A stretch of 20,490 nt of DNA. It comes from Shewanella sp. (GTDB lineage Bacteria > Pseudomonadota > Gammaproteobacteria > Enterobacterales > Shewanellaceae). A program made the translations under genes and the position numbers. The DNA is taken from the NCBI GenBank assembly GCA_004195335.1, contig SDWK01000247.1, forward strand, positions 1-20,490. Direction: 5' to 3'. The first letter of the stretch is position 1. Every line of letters begins with the position of its first letter. Below are positions 7,834-14,922 of the stretch, piece after piece. The notes below the pieces were generated by a model, which saw nothing but the letters and a program-made list of their open reading frames with translations, was not told where the DNA came from and did no database searches.

Positions 7834-8123
7834 TTAGTGATTTCTGTATCTGTGATGTGTGAACTTGTTATTTGTATGCTAGCTAGTTGTAATTCGACAT
7901 TTAATCGTTAAAGTCTAAGGTTATCTGGCTATTAGCGGGTAGTTTTTGAGTGCTACATTGAGTTTTTAACTATCAAACATGCCATTTGCTTGCTTGTTTC
8001 GTGACGCTGGGAGTGAAAAGAGATAATACTGGTTCAAGCACCTATATTCGTAATAGCGTAAATGTCGTCATTTTTGAAACAGAGGGTTCTACTGCAAAAT
8101 TATTGTATTTAAGCATTTGCTAA
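7834..8123. other. Non-coding leader between the chemoreceptor promoter and the repeat element
   Basis: AT-rich sequence without a supported gene in either direction. It separates the chemoreceptor promoter candidate from the composite repeat at 8124. No clear hairpins or operators were recognised. Confidence 0.4.
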
Positions 8124-8181
8124 ATACCAATCGGTATAAAGATGTGATCGCTCAGCGAGAATTTAGTGCTTCTGAGGCAAG

Positions 8182-8528
8182 ATCATTAATTGTTCCCCGG
8201 CTCTGGCATCCTCGGTAACTGCTCCATGCGTTACTCTACCTCCTGAATCTGACCTCTAGGGAAGGAGAGAATGTCTTATTTTGTATGGAACAAAATAGAC
8301 CATTCATTCGTGCTTCGCTCTCGATAATTGCTCCTGCATTATTCTACCTTCTCCCATCCATGGGCTCGTACCTCCTACATCCATATAGTCGTGCATAAAT
8401 GACATTTACAACATCTGACCTCCAGGGTCTTAAGCGTTCCAGACGCTTTAAAGACATTTCCCATATCCCTATGGGTCAGGGGAGGAAATATCTTAAGTAT
8501 GTAGGGAACATACAAGACCATGTTGCTC
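8182..8528. repeat. Two diverged tandem modules with conserved hairpins inside MITE copy 1
   Basis: Both modules share CTGACCTC(T/C)AGGG, then a GGAG-rich stretch, then a TCTTA...GGAACA...AGACCAT block (ending at about 8304 and 8521). Two forms of GCTCC(A/T)GC...CTACCT precede them (about 8221-8240 and 8327-8350). Hairpins: GTCT-T-ATTTTGT / ACAAAATAGAC (8273-8300, loop ATGGA), TCTT-AA-GTATGT / ACATACAAGA (8491-8517, loop AGGGA), AAGCGT/ACGCTT (8432-8448) and CCCATA/TATGGG (8460-8475). No reading frame is conserved. It may be a separate repeat inserted in the element, or the original core lost from copy 2. Confidence 0.65.
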
Positions 8529-8590
8529 GCAGCGAGTGAAGAACATAGTTATTCTACGTTTAAGCTCGTTAACACAGTATCGGATGCGCT

Positions 8591-8615
8591 AAAACTCGCC
8601 TTTCAGGCGTGTTTT
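8591..8615. terminator. Terminator-like hairpin within MITE copy 1
   Basis: AAAAC-T-CGCCT-TTC-AGGCG-T-GTTTT forms two 5-bp helices separated by a T-T mismatch, followed by a run of T (and preceded by a run of A). This is the shape of a two-way intrinsic terminator. The equivalent sequence in copy 2 (14329-14354) keeps the outer AAAAC/GTTTT stem. Confidence 0.5.
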
Positions 8616-8904
8616 TGGCTGCCTACTTCTGCGTTGAATGAGTTCAAAAGGGATCACCATTATTTCATCCATTCGCCTTGAATTAGTTTGCAAAAAAAAC
8701 TCTGAGTAGATCACTTTCTTATACCGGTTGGTATCGCTTCCATTTTGGCTCGGTTTGAGGGGTGCATCACTATCGTGTCAATTTTGAAGTGATATATTTT
8801 TCTGGGTTAAAAAAACAACATTGCGAGGCTTGTTAACATCATAAGCCTGTTTTCAGCACGGTTACAAATACTGCCGATTGTGAATATTCATTTGGAGATA
8901 AATC

Positions 8905-9555
8905 ATGGAAATAATCAAGGGTTCAATGCCTCTTGGTTTGATTGCTGCTATTGTTGGTGCAATCATACCTGTCTACGTTCTGGCAACGGGTTTACAGACA
9001 GAGTTACCGGCGCGGGGACCTATCCCATTCGCTGCCTTTGATAAGGATAACAGTGGTTTCATTACCGCCGATGAGTTTGACGCTACCCGCAATGCACGAA
9101 TGGCGATGAAGTCCGATGAGAATCGACCTATGCATGGAATGGCGAACATGCCCACCTTTTCCGATCTGGATATCGATGGTGATGGCAAACTAACAAAGCA
9201 AGAGCTCTCCACCGGTCAGAATGCACATATGCAAGCACGTCGTGAAATGATGGGGCAGGGAAAAGGCATGGGCAAGGGACAAGGTCATGGAATGGGGAAA
9301 GGAATGGCGATGGGTAAAAACATGCCCGCTTTCGCTGACTTTGACACCGATGGTGATGGGAAAATAATCGAAGTAGAGTTCTCTGAAGCGCGTCAACAAC
9401 GCCTCAATGAGATGGAGCAACAGGGGAGGCAGATGAAGAATATGAGTCACGCCCCTTCCTTTGAAGATATTGATCTCAATGACGATGGCGAAATCAATAG
9501 TGATGAGTTTACTGCACACCAGTCTGAGCGACGTCAGAATATGAAGCAAAAATAG
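8905..9555 (+). CDS. Exported or membrane-anchored, Met-rich protein with four EF-hands
   Basis: This 216-residue protein has a hydrophobic N-terminal segment (LGLIAAIVGAIIPVYVLA, about residues 10-27) that acts as a signal peptide or anchor. Four canonical 12-residue EF-hand loops follow: DKDNSGFITADE (46-57), DIDGDGKLTKQE (89-100), DTDGDGKIIEVE (147-158) and DLNDDGEINSDE (190-201). All have acidic residues at positions 1, 3 or 5 and Glu at 12, so calcium binding is likely. Between hands 2 and 3 lies a low-complexity linker of repeated GKGM/GMGK units (about 117-138), and Met is frequent throughout, which could also bind soft metals such as copper. TGGAG precedes the ATG at 8 nt. Substrate or partner unknown. 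The gene is single, preceded by the repeat element and convergent with panP. Confidence 0.82.
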   Translation: MEIIKGSMPLGLIAAIVGAIIPVYVLATGLQTELPARGPIPFAAFDKDNSGFITADEFDATRNARMAMKSDENRPMHGMANMPTFSDLDIDGDGKLTKQELSTGQNAHMQARREMMGQGKGMGKGQGHGMGKGMAMGKNMPAFADFDTDGDGKIIEVEFSEARQQRLNEMEQQGRQMKNMSHAPSFEDIDLNDDGEINSDEFTAHQSERRQNMKQK

Positions 9556-9593
9556 TACGCTTTCAGGAGTGTAGGAAAAGCGCCTTTCATGCA

Positions 9594-9641
9594 GGCACTA
9601 AATTTAGTCGTTTAACCAGGTGTTTAACTAAATTCAGTGCC
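9594..9641. terminator. Long stem-loop between the convergent EF-hand and panP genes
   Basis: GGCACTAAATTTAGT (9594-9608) pairs with ACTAAATTCAGTGCC (9627-9641), 15 bp with one wobble, around an 18-nt loop. It lies 38 bp after the EF-hand stop and about 50 bp after the panP stop. It is a likely shared transcription end although no long T-run follows. Confidence 0.5.
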
Positions 9642-9692
9642 CATGAGTCTCTTACGTGATTCTTTGCGTGTCAGGCAGATTTACGACTCGTA

Positions 9693-11345
9693 TCAATGAG
9701 AGGCAAGTTCCAGCAACTGGGGCAAGAATTTTTTATCTGTTGAAGCGATCCGCGTCTGTTCGACGAGCACCTGTTGCAGAATTTCATGAGTGGTTAACGG
9801 ATTTGCCAACACGACGCGAAATACCACGGATTTCAGATCTACATCTATGTCATGGCCATGTTCAGGATTAATACGGGTACGAGAGACGAAGGAGGTGCCT
9901 TGTTCACGTTGACGTTTCTGCACAAACTTAGTTAACCCATCGAGCAAGCGGTTAAACTGCAATAATCGCTCAATATCGCCATCGGTTCTTGCTTGTTGCA
10001 TGGCTGCCTGTACCGATTCTGGAACAAATCGGTAGGTCAGCAGACACAATTCAGGCTCTGATATCAATTCAAAATTATCAGTTGCTTTGATTAGATCGGC
10101 AAAGTAACGGGCTTTTTCCAGGCTGTTATTGATCAGTATCTCATAGCCGTCCCGCCCGATTATCTGCAAACAGGCGTGGACTAACATCGCCATTCCCGGA
10201 CGAGACCCTTCGAGCGTCTGACTGCCTAAGTCTTTTGAGCCTTTACGCAGAATATACTCTGCGTGGTGTTTGATGGCATTGGCGAAGGTGGGGTCTTTGA
10301 AGATCACCATGCCTGCACCCATGGGCACATACATCTGCTTATGGGCATCTATGGTTACTGAGTCGGCGCGCTCTATTCCTTTAAGCAGGTGACGGTATTT
10401 ATTGGATAGTAGCGTGGCACCGCCCCAAGCCGCATCGACATGGAAGTGACAGTTTAACTCTTCTGCCAATGAGGCCAGCTCATCTAAGGGATCGATATTG
10501 CCGGTTTCTGTGGTGCCAGCTACGCCCACAATCGCCATGACTTTAATATTGTCACGTTCGAGCGCTTGGGCTGTAATGCGCATCTTATCCACGTCTACTC
10601 GGTTGTCGTCAGATGTGGGAATTTGAATGATGTTTTCCCGGCCAATGCCGAGCAGGTCGGCGGTTTTACTCAAAGAGTAGTGGCCGCGCTCCGAAACTAG
10701 AATGGCCAAATCATCATAGCCATAATGACGTAGTGCCTTCATTAATCCCTGGGCTGCGATACCTTTAAAATCACCTTCGGCTTTTAATAGCTGGTTGCGG
10801 GCGGTCCACAAGGCCGTGATGTTGGCCACGGTTCCGCCGGAGCAAAATGCACCGAGGGAGACGTTCGCACTGTGCATCCAACTTTGATAAAACGCTTCAT
10901 TCTCATCATAAATGAGGTGATGCATCATACCCAAAACCTGCCGCTCGAGTGGCGTAAAGGCCTTCGAGGTTTCAATTTTTACCAGGTTCTGATTGAGTCC
11001 TACCATCATCTTAGATAAGGGCAATACAAAATAGGGCAGCGCCGAGGTCATATGGCCGATGAAGCTGGGAGCCGAGGTGTGCACCGAGTGCGCCACTAAA
11101 GTTTTCATCATCTCGTCGGCATAATCAGAGACAAACTTTGGCGCCATGGGAATTTTGTGTTCCTGAAAGTCGCGTTCTATCTCGGTTAACGGCTTTTCGA
11201 CCGCAACGACGCTCTCTTGCAAGAATCCCATTAAGTTTTGAGAGATGTTTTGTTCAATGACGCTCAGAGTTGAATCTGGGGCTTCGGGGACAGTGAAAAT
11301 ACGTAGTAACGCCTCTTCGGAAGCTTTTGCTTGTCTTGCTGTCAT
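9693..11345 (-). CDS. panP: PLP-dependent aspartate 1-decarboxylase PanP (group II decarboxylase)
   Basis: This 550-residue protein belongs to the PLP-dependent group II (glutamate/aromatic) decarboxylases. Marks are SGGTVANITAL (residues 169-179), GVAGTTETGNIDPLDEL (274-290), HVDAAWGG (302-309) and TIDAHKQMYVPMGAG (331-345), with Lys336 as the likely PLP-binding lysine. Length and the HKQMYVPMGAG signature match PanP of Vibrio and Shewanella. That enzyme decarboxylates aspartate to beta-alanine for pantothenate and coenzyme A synthesis in gamma-proteobacteria lacking the pyruvoyl enzyme PanD. A glutamate or other amino-acid decarboxylase is the main alternative. It is cytoplasmic. A 193-bp gap with its own promoter candidate separates it from glycerate kinase. 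The Shine-Dalgarno match before the ATG is weak. Confidence 0.85.
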   Translation of the reverse strand: MTARQAKASEEALLRIFTVPEAPDSTLSVIEQNISQNLMGFLQESVVAVEKPLTEIERDFQEHKIPMAPKFVSDYADEMMKTLVAHSVHTSAPSFIGHMTSALPYFVLPLSKMMVGLNQNLVKIETSKAFTPLERQVLGMMHHLIYDENEAFYQSWMHSANVSLGAFCSGGTVANITALWTARNQLLKAEGDFKGIAAQGLMKALRHYGYDDLAILVSERGHYSLSKTADLLGIGRENIIQIPTSDDNRVDVDKMRITAQALERDNIKVMAIVGVAGTTETGNIDPLDELASLAEELNCHFHVDAAWGGATLLSNKYRHLLKGIERADSVTIDAHKQMYVPMGAGMVIFKDPTFANAIKHHAEYILRKGSKDLGSQTLEGSRPGMAMLVHACLQIIGRDGYEILINNSLEKARYFADLIKATDNFELISEPELCLLTYRFVPESVQAAMQQARTDGDIERLLQFNRLLDGLTKFVQKRQREQGTSFVSRTRINPEHGHDIDVDLKSVVFRVVLANPLTTHEILQQVLVEQTRIASTDKKFLPQLLELASH

Positions 11346-11420
11346 CGGGGGTAGTCTCTTACCTAGCGTGCCTTTTCCATAGACGTATCTATCGAATGCC
11401 GAATGCCAAAATGGGAGGTC

Positions 11421-11449
11421 ACTTTACTTTATGATTTATAGCGCATCAA
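11421..11449 (-). promoter_or_regulatory. Candidate sigma70 promoter for panP
   Basis: On the minus strand, TTGATG (11444-11449) and TAAAGT (11421-11426) are separated by 17 bp, about 75 bp before the panP start. It suggests panP can be transcribed independently of the glycerate genes upstream. Confidence 0.35.
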
Positions 11450-11505
11450 GGGGAAAAGTGAAATCCATTTCATCTTCTGCAGCGGGATGTAATAAGGTTT
11501 GTGAA

Positions 11506-11522
11506 TTCCTCTTATCGAGGAA
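11506..11522 (-). terminator. Small hairpin just after the glycerate kinase gene
   Basis: TTCCTC (11506-11511) pairs with GAGGAA (11517-11522) around a 5-nt loop, 17 bp beyond the stop of the kinase gene. It has no T-tail; a weak terminator or an mRNA 3'-end stabiliser are both possible. Confidence 0.3.
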
Positions 11523-11538
11523 CCAGCATCATTTATGG

Positions 11539-12708
11539 TTAACGTGGCAAGTTCATGGCATACAGGGCCGCAATATTTTGAGAACAGGTGTACAGATTAT
11601 GTTTGGCATTGGCCAGCACATCTTCCAGGGGCATCGCCCTTGGCGTGATAGAAAATATGGCTGTCATTCCATGTTCCAAAAGCACGTTGGCATCATCACT
11701 GACACAGCCCGCGATGGCGATGACAGGGATATTTTGTGCGTTGGCGAGACGCGTGACACCCATTGGTGTTTTGCCGTGTAGGGTTTGGCTGTCGAGTCGT
11801 CCTTCACCTGTGATCACGAGGTCGGCGCCGTTGAGCTTGTCAGCCAGATTGACGGTTTGCATGACAATGTCGATGCCAGATCGGAGCGACGCATTTAGAA
11901 ATGCCATGACGCCGAGACCCATGCCGCCGGCAGCGCCAGCCCCGGGGCTGTGACGTCTGTCGGTTATGCCCGATTGTGCAATCACATCGGCATATTGAGA
12001 CAGTGCGTTATCCAGAGTGACGATCATCTCTGGCGTGGCGCCTTTTTGAGGTCCGAAAACACTCGAGGCTCCGGTGTCGCCACACAGAGGATTATTGACA
12101 TCGCAAGCGACCTCAAACTCACACTGCGCAATCAAGGGGTGGCGATCGGTTAGATCTATGCTGTGAAGTTGACTCAGTGCCGCGCCGCCCACGCTAAGCA
12201 CCTTGTTATTACGGTCCAAAAGATGAATGCCGAGGGCCTGAGCCATACCGGCACCGCCGTCGTTAGTCGCACTGCCACCTAAACCGATTAAAATTCGTTG
12301 AATGCCACGGTTGAGAGCATCACAGATAAGCTCTCCCGTGCCATAGCTTGTCGTTATCTCAGGATCTCTGTGTTCGGCACTGACATGGTGCAACCCCGAA
12401 GCTGAGGCCATTTCTATAATGGCGGTTTTCTTATGTCCTGAAGCGCTCTCATCTAAAATGCCATTCCCCAAAATGCCATAGTGAGCACGGACCCGGTTGC
12501 CCAAGGGACCGGTGACCTCAAGTTCAATTATATCCCCCTGTGTCGCATCTACCATCGACTGCACAGTGCCTTCGCCACCATCGGCAACGGGTACCTTGAT
12601 AAATTCGGCATCAGGCATGACCGATTTGAAGCCGCGTTCAATTTCATTGGCCACTTCCATCGCACTCAGGCTTTCTTTAAATGAATCGGGGGCGATAACT
12701 ATTTTCAT
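11539..12708 (-). CDS. garK: Glycerate kinase (GarK/GlxK family)
   Basis: This 389-residue cytoplasmic enzyme phosphorylates D-glycerate with ATP, normally to 2-phosphoglycerate in this family, feeding lower glycolysis. The N-terminus MKIVIAPDSFKESLSA (residues 1-16), PVADGGEGT (40-48), GLGGSATNDGGAGM (141-154) and the later TGEGRLDSQTLHGK are hallmark segments. Length is close to the usual 380 residues. The reading frame extends upstream to 12756, but the ATG at 12708 has TAGGAA 5-6 nt before it and begins at the conserved MKI, so I chose it. It follows the GntP-type permease by 111 bp on the same strand, fitting a glycerate uptake and use operon. The gene name follows the family; glxK would serve equally. 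Confidence 0.9.
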   Translation of the reverse strand: MKIVIAPDSFKESLSAMEVANEIERGFKSVMPDAEFIKVPVADGGEGTVQSMVDATQGDIIELEVTGPLGNRVRAHYGILGNGILDESASGHKKTAIIEMASASGLHHVSAEHRDPEITTSYGTGELICDALNRGIQRILIGLGGSATNDGGAGMAQALGIHLLDRNNKVLSVGGAALSQLHSIDLTDRHPLIAQCEFEVACDVNNPLCGDTGASSVFGPQKGATPEMIVTLDNALSQYADVIAQSGITDRRHSPGAGAAGGMGLGVMAFLNASLRSGIDIVMQTVNLADKLNGADLVITGEGRLDSQTLHGKTPMGVTRLANAQNIPVIAIAGCVSDDANVLLEHGMTAIFSITPRAMPLEDVLANAKHNLYTCSQNIAALYAMNLPR

Positions 12709-12767
12709 TGGCGTTCCTATCACGAGCTTTTGTATTCGAAAAAGTGGGGGTGTCATATAAGCTAAGC

Positions 12768-12796
12768 TTCTGAATACCGATAACGGGTATTCAGAA
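12768..12796 (-). promoter_or_regulatory. Stem-loop between permease and glycerate kinase genes
   Basis: TTCTGAATACC (12768-12778) and GGTATTCAGAA (12786-12796) form a perfect 11-bp stem with a 7-nt loop, 24 bp after the permease stop. No T-run follows in the direction of transcription, so it is more likely an RNA-processing or stabilising element that sets permease/kinase ratios than a full terminator. Confidence 0.5.
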
Positions 12797-12819
12797 ACGA
12801 AGCGTTAAGAAAAAATGAG

Positions 12820-14178
12820 TTACAGGAATACCAAGCTTAGAATATACACTAATGTCATGGCGGTTAGACCCTGAATGAGGGTTGCCATGGTTTGCGCTTT
12901 GTACGCCTGTTTAACGCTCATGCGGCTGAACTGAGTCACGACCCAGAAGAAGCTGTCATTGGCGTGTGATACTGTCATCGCACCGGCGCCGATAGCCATC
13001 ACTGTTAGGACGCGGCCCATATCACTGGCAAGGCCGATATCGCCAAGCATAGGTGCGACGAGCGCGGAGGTTGCTACGAGTGCAACGGTCGACGATCCCT
13101 GGGCTGACTTAAGCGCCGCAGCCACAATAAACGGCATAAAGATACCGATACCCAGTGCCGATAGGGAAGTCCCCAAGAAGGTACCAATATCCGTAGCCTT
13201 AAGAACGGCACCGAATGCGCCGCCGGCACCTGTGATCAACAAGATAGGCGCGGCAACAACAAGCCCTTGGCTGATACGCTCGCTGAACTCTTTGATTTTA
13301 TTACTGCTCTTAAGCAATGAAAGCGACAGGAACAGACCAATCATCAAGGCATTAACGGGTTGACCTAAGAAAGCCAGAAAATCAAACAGCATGCCATCAC
13401 CTAAAGGTGAGGTAGGGAAGTTGGCGATTGAGCCCAGACAGATGAGAATAATGGGCACAAAGATGGGGGCAAAGGCGCGCTTAGCACTCGGTAGTACACC
13501 GTAAGTGTCCTTTAATTCTTCGAAATCTTCGGCGTTATTCTTAAGCTCCTCAGCTCCCTCACCATCGGGTTCGGTATTGGCGAAGCGGTTAGCCCAAAGT
13601 GTTCCTGCTAAGGCCGCAACGGCCGCAACAAAGACACCGACTAAGATGACTAAGCCTAAGTTTGACTCTAAGCCTAGGTTACCCGCGGCGGCAATCGGAC
13701 CGGGTGTCGGGGGTACGAAGGTGTGAGTGGCGTATAAACCGGTTGCCAACGCGACACTCATAGAGACGCTCGATACCTTCATGCGGTTCGCCATCGACTG
13801 TTTAAGCGAGTTCAGGATCACAAACCCTGAGTCACAAAATACCGGGATGGAAACCAGGTAACCGATGATAGACATGGTGAGTGTCGGGTATCGTTTTCCG
13901 AGTACTTTAATCACCACATCTGCCATGGTGATGGCGGCGCCACTTTTCTCTAATATGGTGCCAATAATCGTACCGAGTACGATGACCAGACCAATATAAC
14001 CCAGAATGCCGCCAAAACCTGAGGTAATGGTTTTGGCTATGCTCACGCTGGGCAGACCATAGGCAAAGGCCGTCATAAACGAGGCCAGGATTAAGGTGAG
14101 AAACGGATGTAATTTGAATTTTGAGGTTGCAATGACAATGAAAAGAATCACTGCCAACAAGATAATGACTTGGCTCAT
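12820..14178 (-). CDS. GntP-family permease, probable D-glycerate transporter
   Basis: This 452-residue inner-membrane protein has the length and pattern of the GntP/gluconate:H+ symporter family, with about 12-14 hydrophobic segments. Family-like segments include GFGGILGYIGLVIVLGTIIG (residues about 54-73), SIPVFCDSGFVIL, a HTFVPPTPGPIAAAG motif near the middle, and the C-terminal HANDSFFWVVTQFSRM. A hydrophilic loop rich in Glu and Asp (TEPDGEGAEELKNN) separates the two halves. The neighbouring glycerate kinase makes D-glycerate the likely substrate, as proposed for the equivalent Shewanella locus; gluconate is less likely since no gluconate kinase is nearby. CAGGGA lies about 6 nt before the ATG. 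A MITE-like element ends 30 bp upstream and may shape its promoter. Confidence 0.88.
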   Translation of the reverse strand: MSQVIILLAVILFIVIATSKFKLHPFLTLILASFMTAFAYGLPSVSIAKTITSGFGGILGYIGLVIVLGTIIGTILEKSGAAITMADVVIKVLGKRYPTLTMSIIGYLVSIPVFCDSGFVILNSLKQSMANRMKVSSVSMSVALATGLYATHTFVPPTPGPIAAAGNLGLESNLGLVILVGVFVAAVAALAGTLWANRFANTEPDGEGAEELKNNAEDFEELKDTYGVLPSAKRAFAPIFVPIILICLGSIANFPTSPLGDGMLFDFLAFLGQPVNALMIGLFLSLSLLKSSNKIKEFSERISQGLVVAAPILLITGAGGAFGAVLKATDIGTFLGTSLSALGIGIFMPFIVAAALKSAQGSSTVALVATSALVAPMLGDIGLASDMGRVLTVMAIGAGAMTVSHANDSFFWVVTQFSRMSVKQAYKAQTMATLIQGLTAMTLVYILSLVFL

Positions 14179-14205
14179 AGGGTGTCCCTGTATTGGGTAT
14201 TATTA

Positions 14206-14244
14206 GTTATACCAATCGGTATAAGAAAGTGGTCAACTCAGAGT
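14206..14244 (-). promoter_or_regulatory. Candidate outward promoter at the edge of MITE copy 2, facing the permease
   Basis: On the minus strand, an extended -10 TGGTATAAC is formed across the element boundary (TATAAC at 14206-14211, TGG just upstream), with a TTGACC -35-like word about 19 bp further upstream inside the inverted repeat. Spacing is longer than ideal. Transcription would begin about 20 nt before the permease ATG. Confidence 0.35.
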
Positions 14245-14474
14245 TATTTTTGGCTGCATAATTCAAGGAGAAAGAGTGAGGGAATGGTGATCCCTTTTGA
14301 ACTCATTCAACACCGAAGTAGGCTGCCAAAAACACTCCTTGAAAGGCGAGTTTTAGCACTTCCGATACGGCGTTAACGAGCTTAAACGTAGAACAACTAT
14401 GTTCTTCACTCGTTGCCTTGCCTCACAAGCGCTAAACACTCGCTGAGTGACCACACCTTTATACCTATTGGTAT
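14209..14474 (+). mobile_element. MITE-like element, copy 2 (short form, 266 bp)
   Basis: The ends are ATACCAATCGGTAT (14209-14222) and ATACCTATTGGTAT (14461-14474). Each continues inward into a matched (T)AAG(A/G)..GTGGTC..CTCAG(A/C)G sequence, so the terminal inverted repeats span about 35 bp. The whole element is the reverse complement of the outer parts of copy 1 (8124-8181 plus 8529-8734). It has no coding capacity. It occupies the space just upstream of the permease gene. Confidence 0.8.
14329..14354. terminator. Hairpin within MITE copy 2
   Basis: The outer stem AAAAC (14329-14333) / GTTTT (14350-14354) is kept as in copy 1. The inner helix CCTT/AAGG is flanked by mismatches. On the minus strand it would act against read-through into the permease gene from farther upstream. 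Confidence 0.35.
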
Positions 14475-14922
14475 TATGTTCTATTGGCCGTGATGTAGGT
14501 TAAGAGCGGCGCATTAAACCAGGCTTAATACAGACTCTAATCCATGTGGTATTTCAGGCTTGGAGTATTATCCTGTAATACGTACAATCTGGCTTCGTGT
14601 CTGGTCACGGAATTTCACGCTATATCGGACTTATTTTTGTGCGTTTGCACAATAAATGTTTTCGTGGCTCAATTTTTGTGACTTGTGTTGGGCTTTTTTA
14701 CAGCGGGTGAAAATCTTTAAATTGGAGCAATTGCTTTACTTTGGAGAAGACTGTTCTGGAAGTGAGGGTAAGAGCTGGCAAGAAGGGAGCGGTGTTTGTG
14801 GGGCGAGCCGGATGATGACATTGCAATAGCCGGCTACAGCCAGTGAGCCGGGTAAACAATCAACAATGAACTTTGCTAATTAAAGCCAGATGAGGACAAA
14901 CATCCGGCTCTCTTACTAGAGT
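14475..14922. other. Non-coding stretch between MITE copy 2 and bioA
   Basis: No gene is visible. It contains a dyad TTGTGC-GTTT-GCACAA (14637-14652), a small hairpin GTATTA/TAATAC (14565-14581), and a widely spaced 10-bp inverted repeat (14805-14814 and 14901-14910) just after bioA. The native promoter of the permease operon probably lay in this stretch before the element was inserted. Confidence 0.45.
14637..14652. promoter_or_regulatory. Dyad TTGTGC-N4-GCACAA, candidate operator
   Basis: A perfect 6-bp-arm palindrome with a 4-bp spacer. It is upstream of the permease-kinase operon but separated from it by the MITE (about 460 bp to the ATG). It could be the site of the glycerate regulator (SdaR/CdaR type); I cannot verify the motif, so this is a tentative guess. 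Confidence 0.3.

Larger units (their letters stand above)
8124..8734 (-). mobile_element. MITE-like element, copy 1 (long form, about 611 bp)
   Basis: The ends are ATACCAATCGGTAT (8124-8137) and ATACCGGTTGGTAT (8721-8734). Read inward, the left end continues AAAGATGTGATCGCTCAG and the right end (complement) AAGAAAGTGATCTACTCAG, giving imperfect terminal inverted repeats of about 35 bp. Positions 8124-8181 and 8529-8734 match, in reverse orientation, the complete 266-bp element at 14209-14474 with roughly 80-85% identity by eye. The 347 bases between (8182-8528) are absent from the other copy. No transposase frame is present, so it would be non-autonomous. The TA inside the first four bases of each end would fit a TA target duplication of the IS630/mariner type; that is inference. 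Confidence 0.8.

Noticed and set aside
7834..8123. Sigma28 (flagellar) promoter for the chemoreceptor
   Set aside because: No TAAA-N15-GCCGATAA-like match was found upstream; the nearest candidate had wrong spacing, so a sigma70-like promoter was preferred.
8124..8734. Complete insertion sequence
   Set aside because: No transposase-like frame occurs in any of the six frames; only non-autonomous features are present.
11588..11953. 121-codon plus-strand frame
   Set aside because: Antisense to the conserved glycerate kinase; no start signals and no recognisable domain.
14170..14376. 68-codon plus-strand frame across MITE copy 2
   Set aside because: It is not preserved as a frame in copy 1 and starts inside the permease gene; the element appears non-coding.
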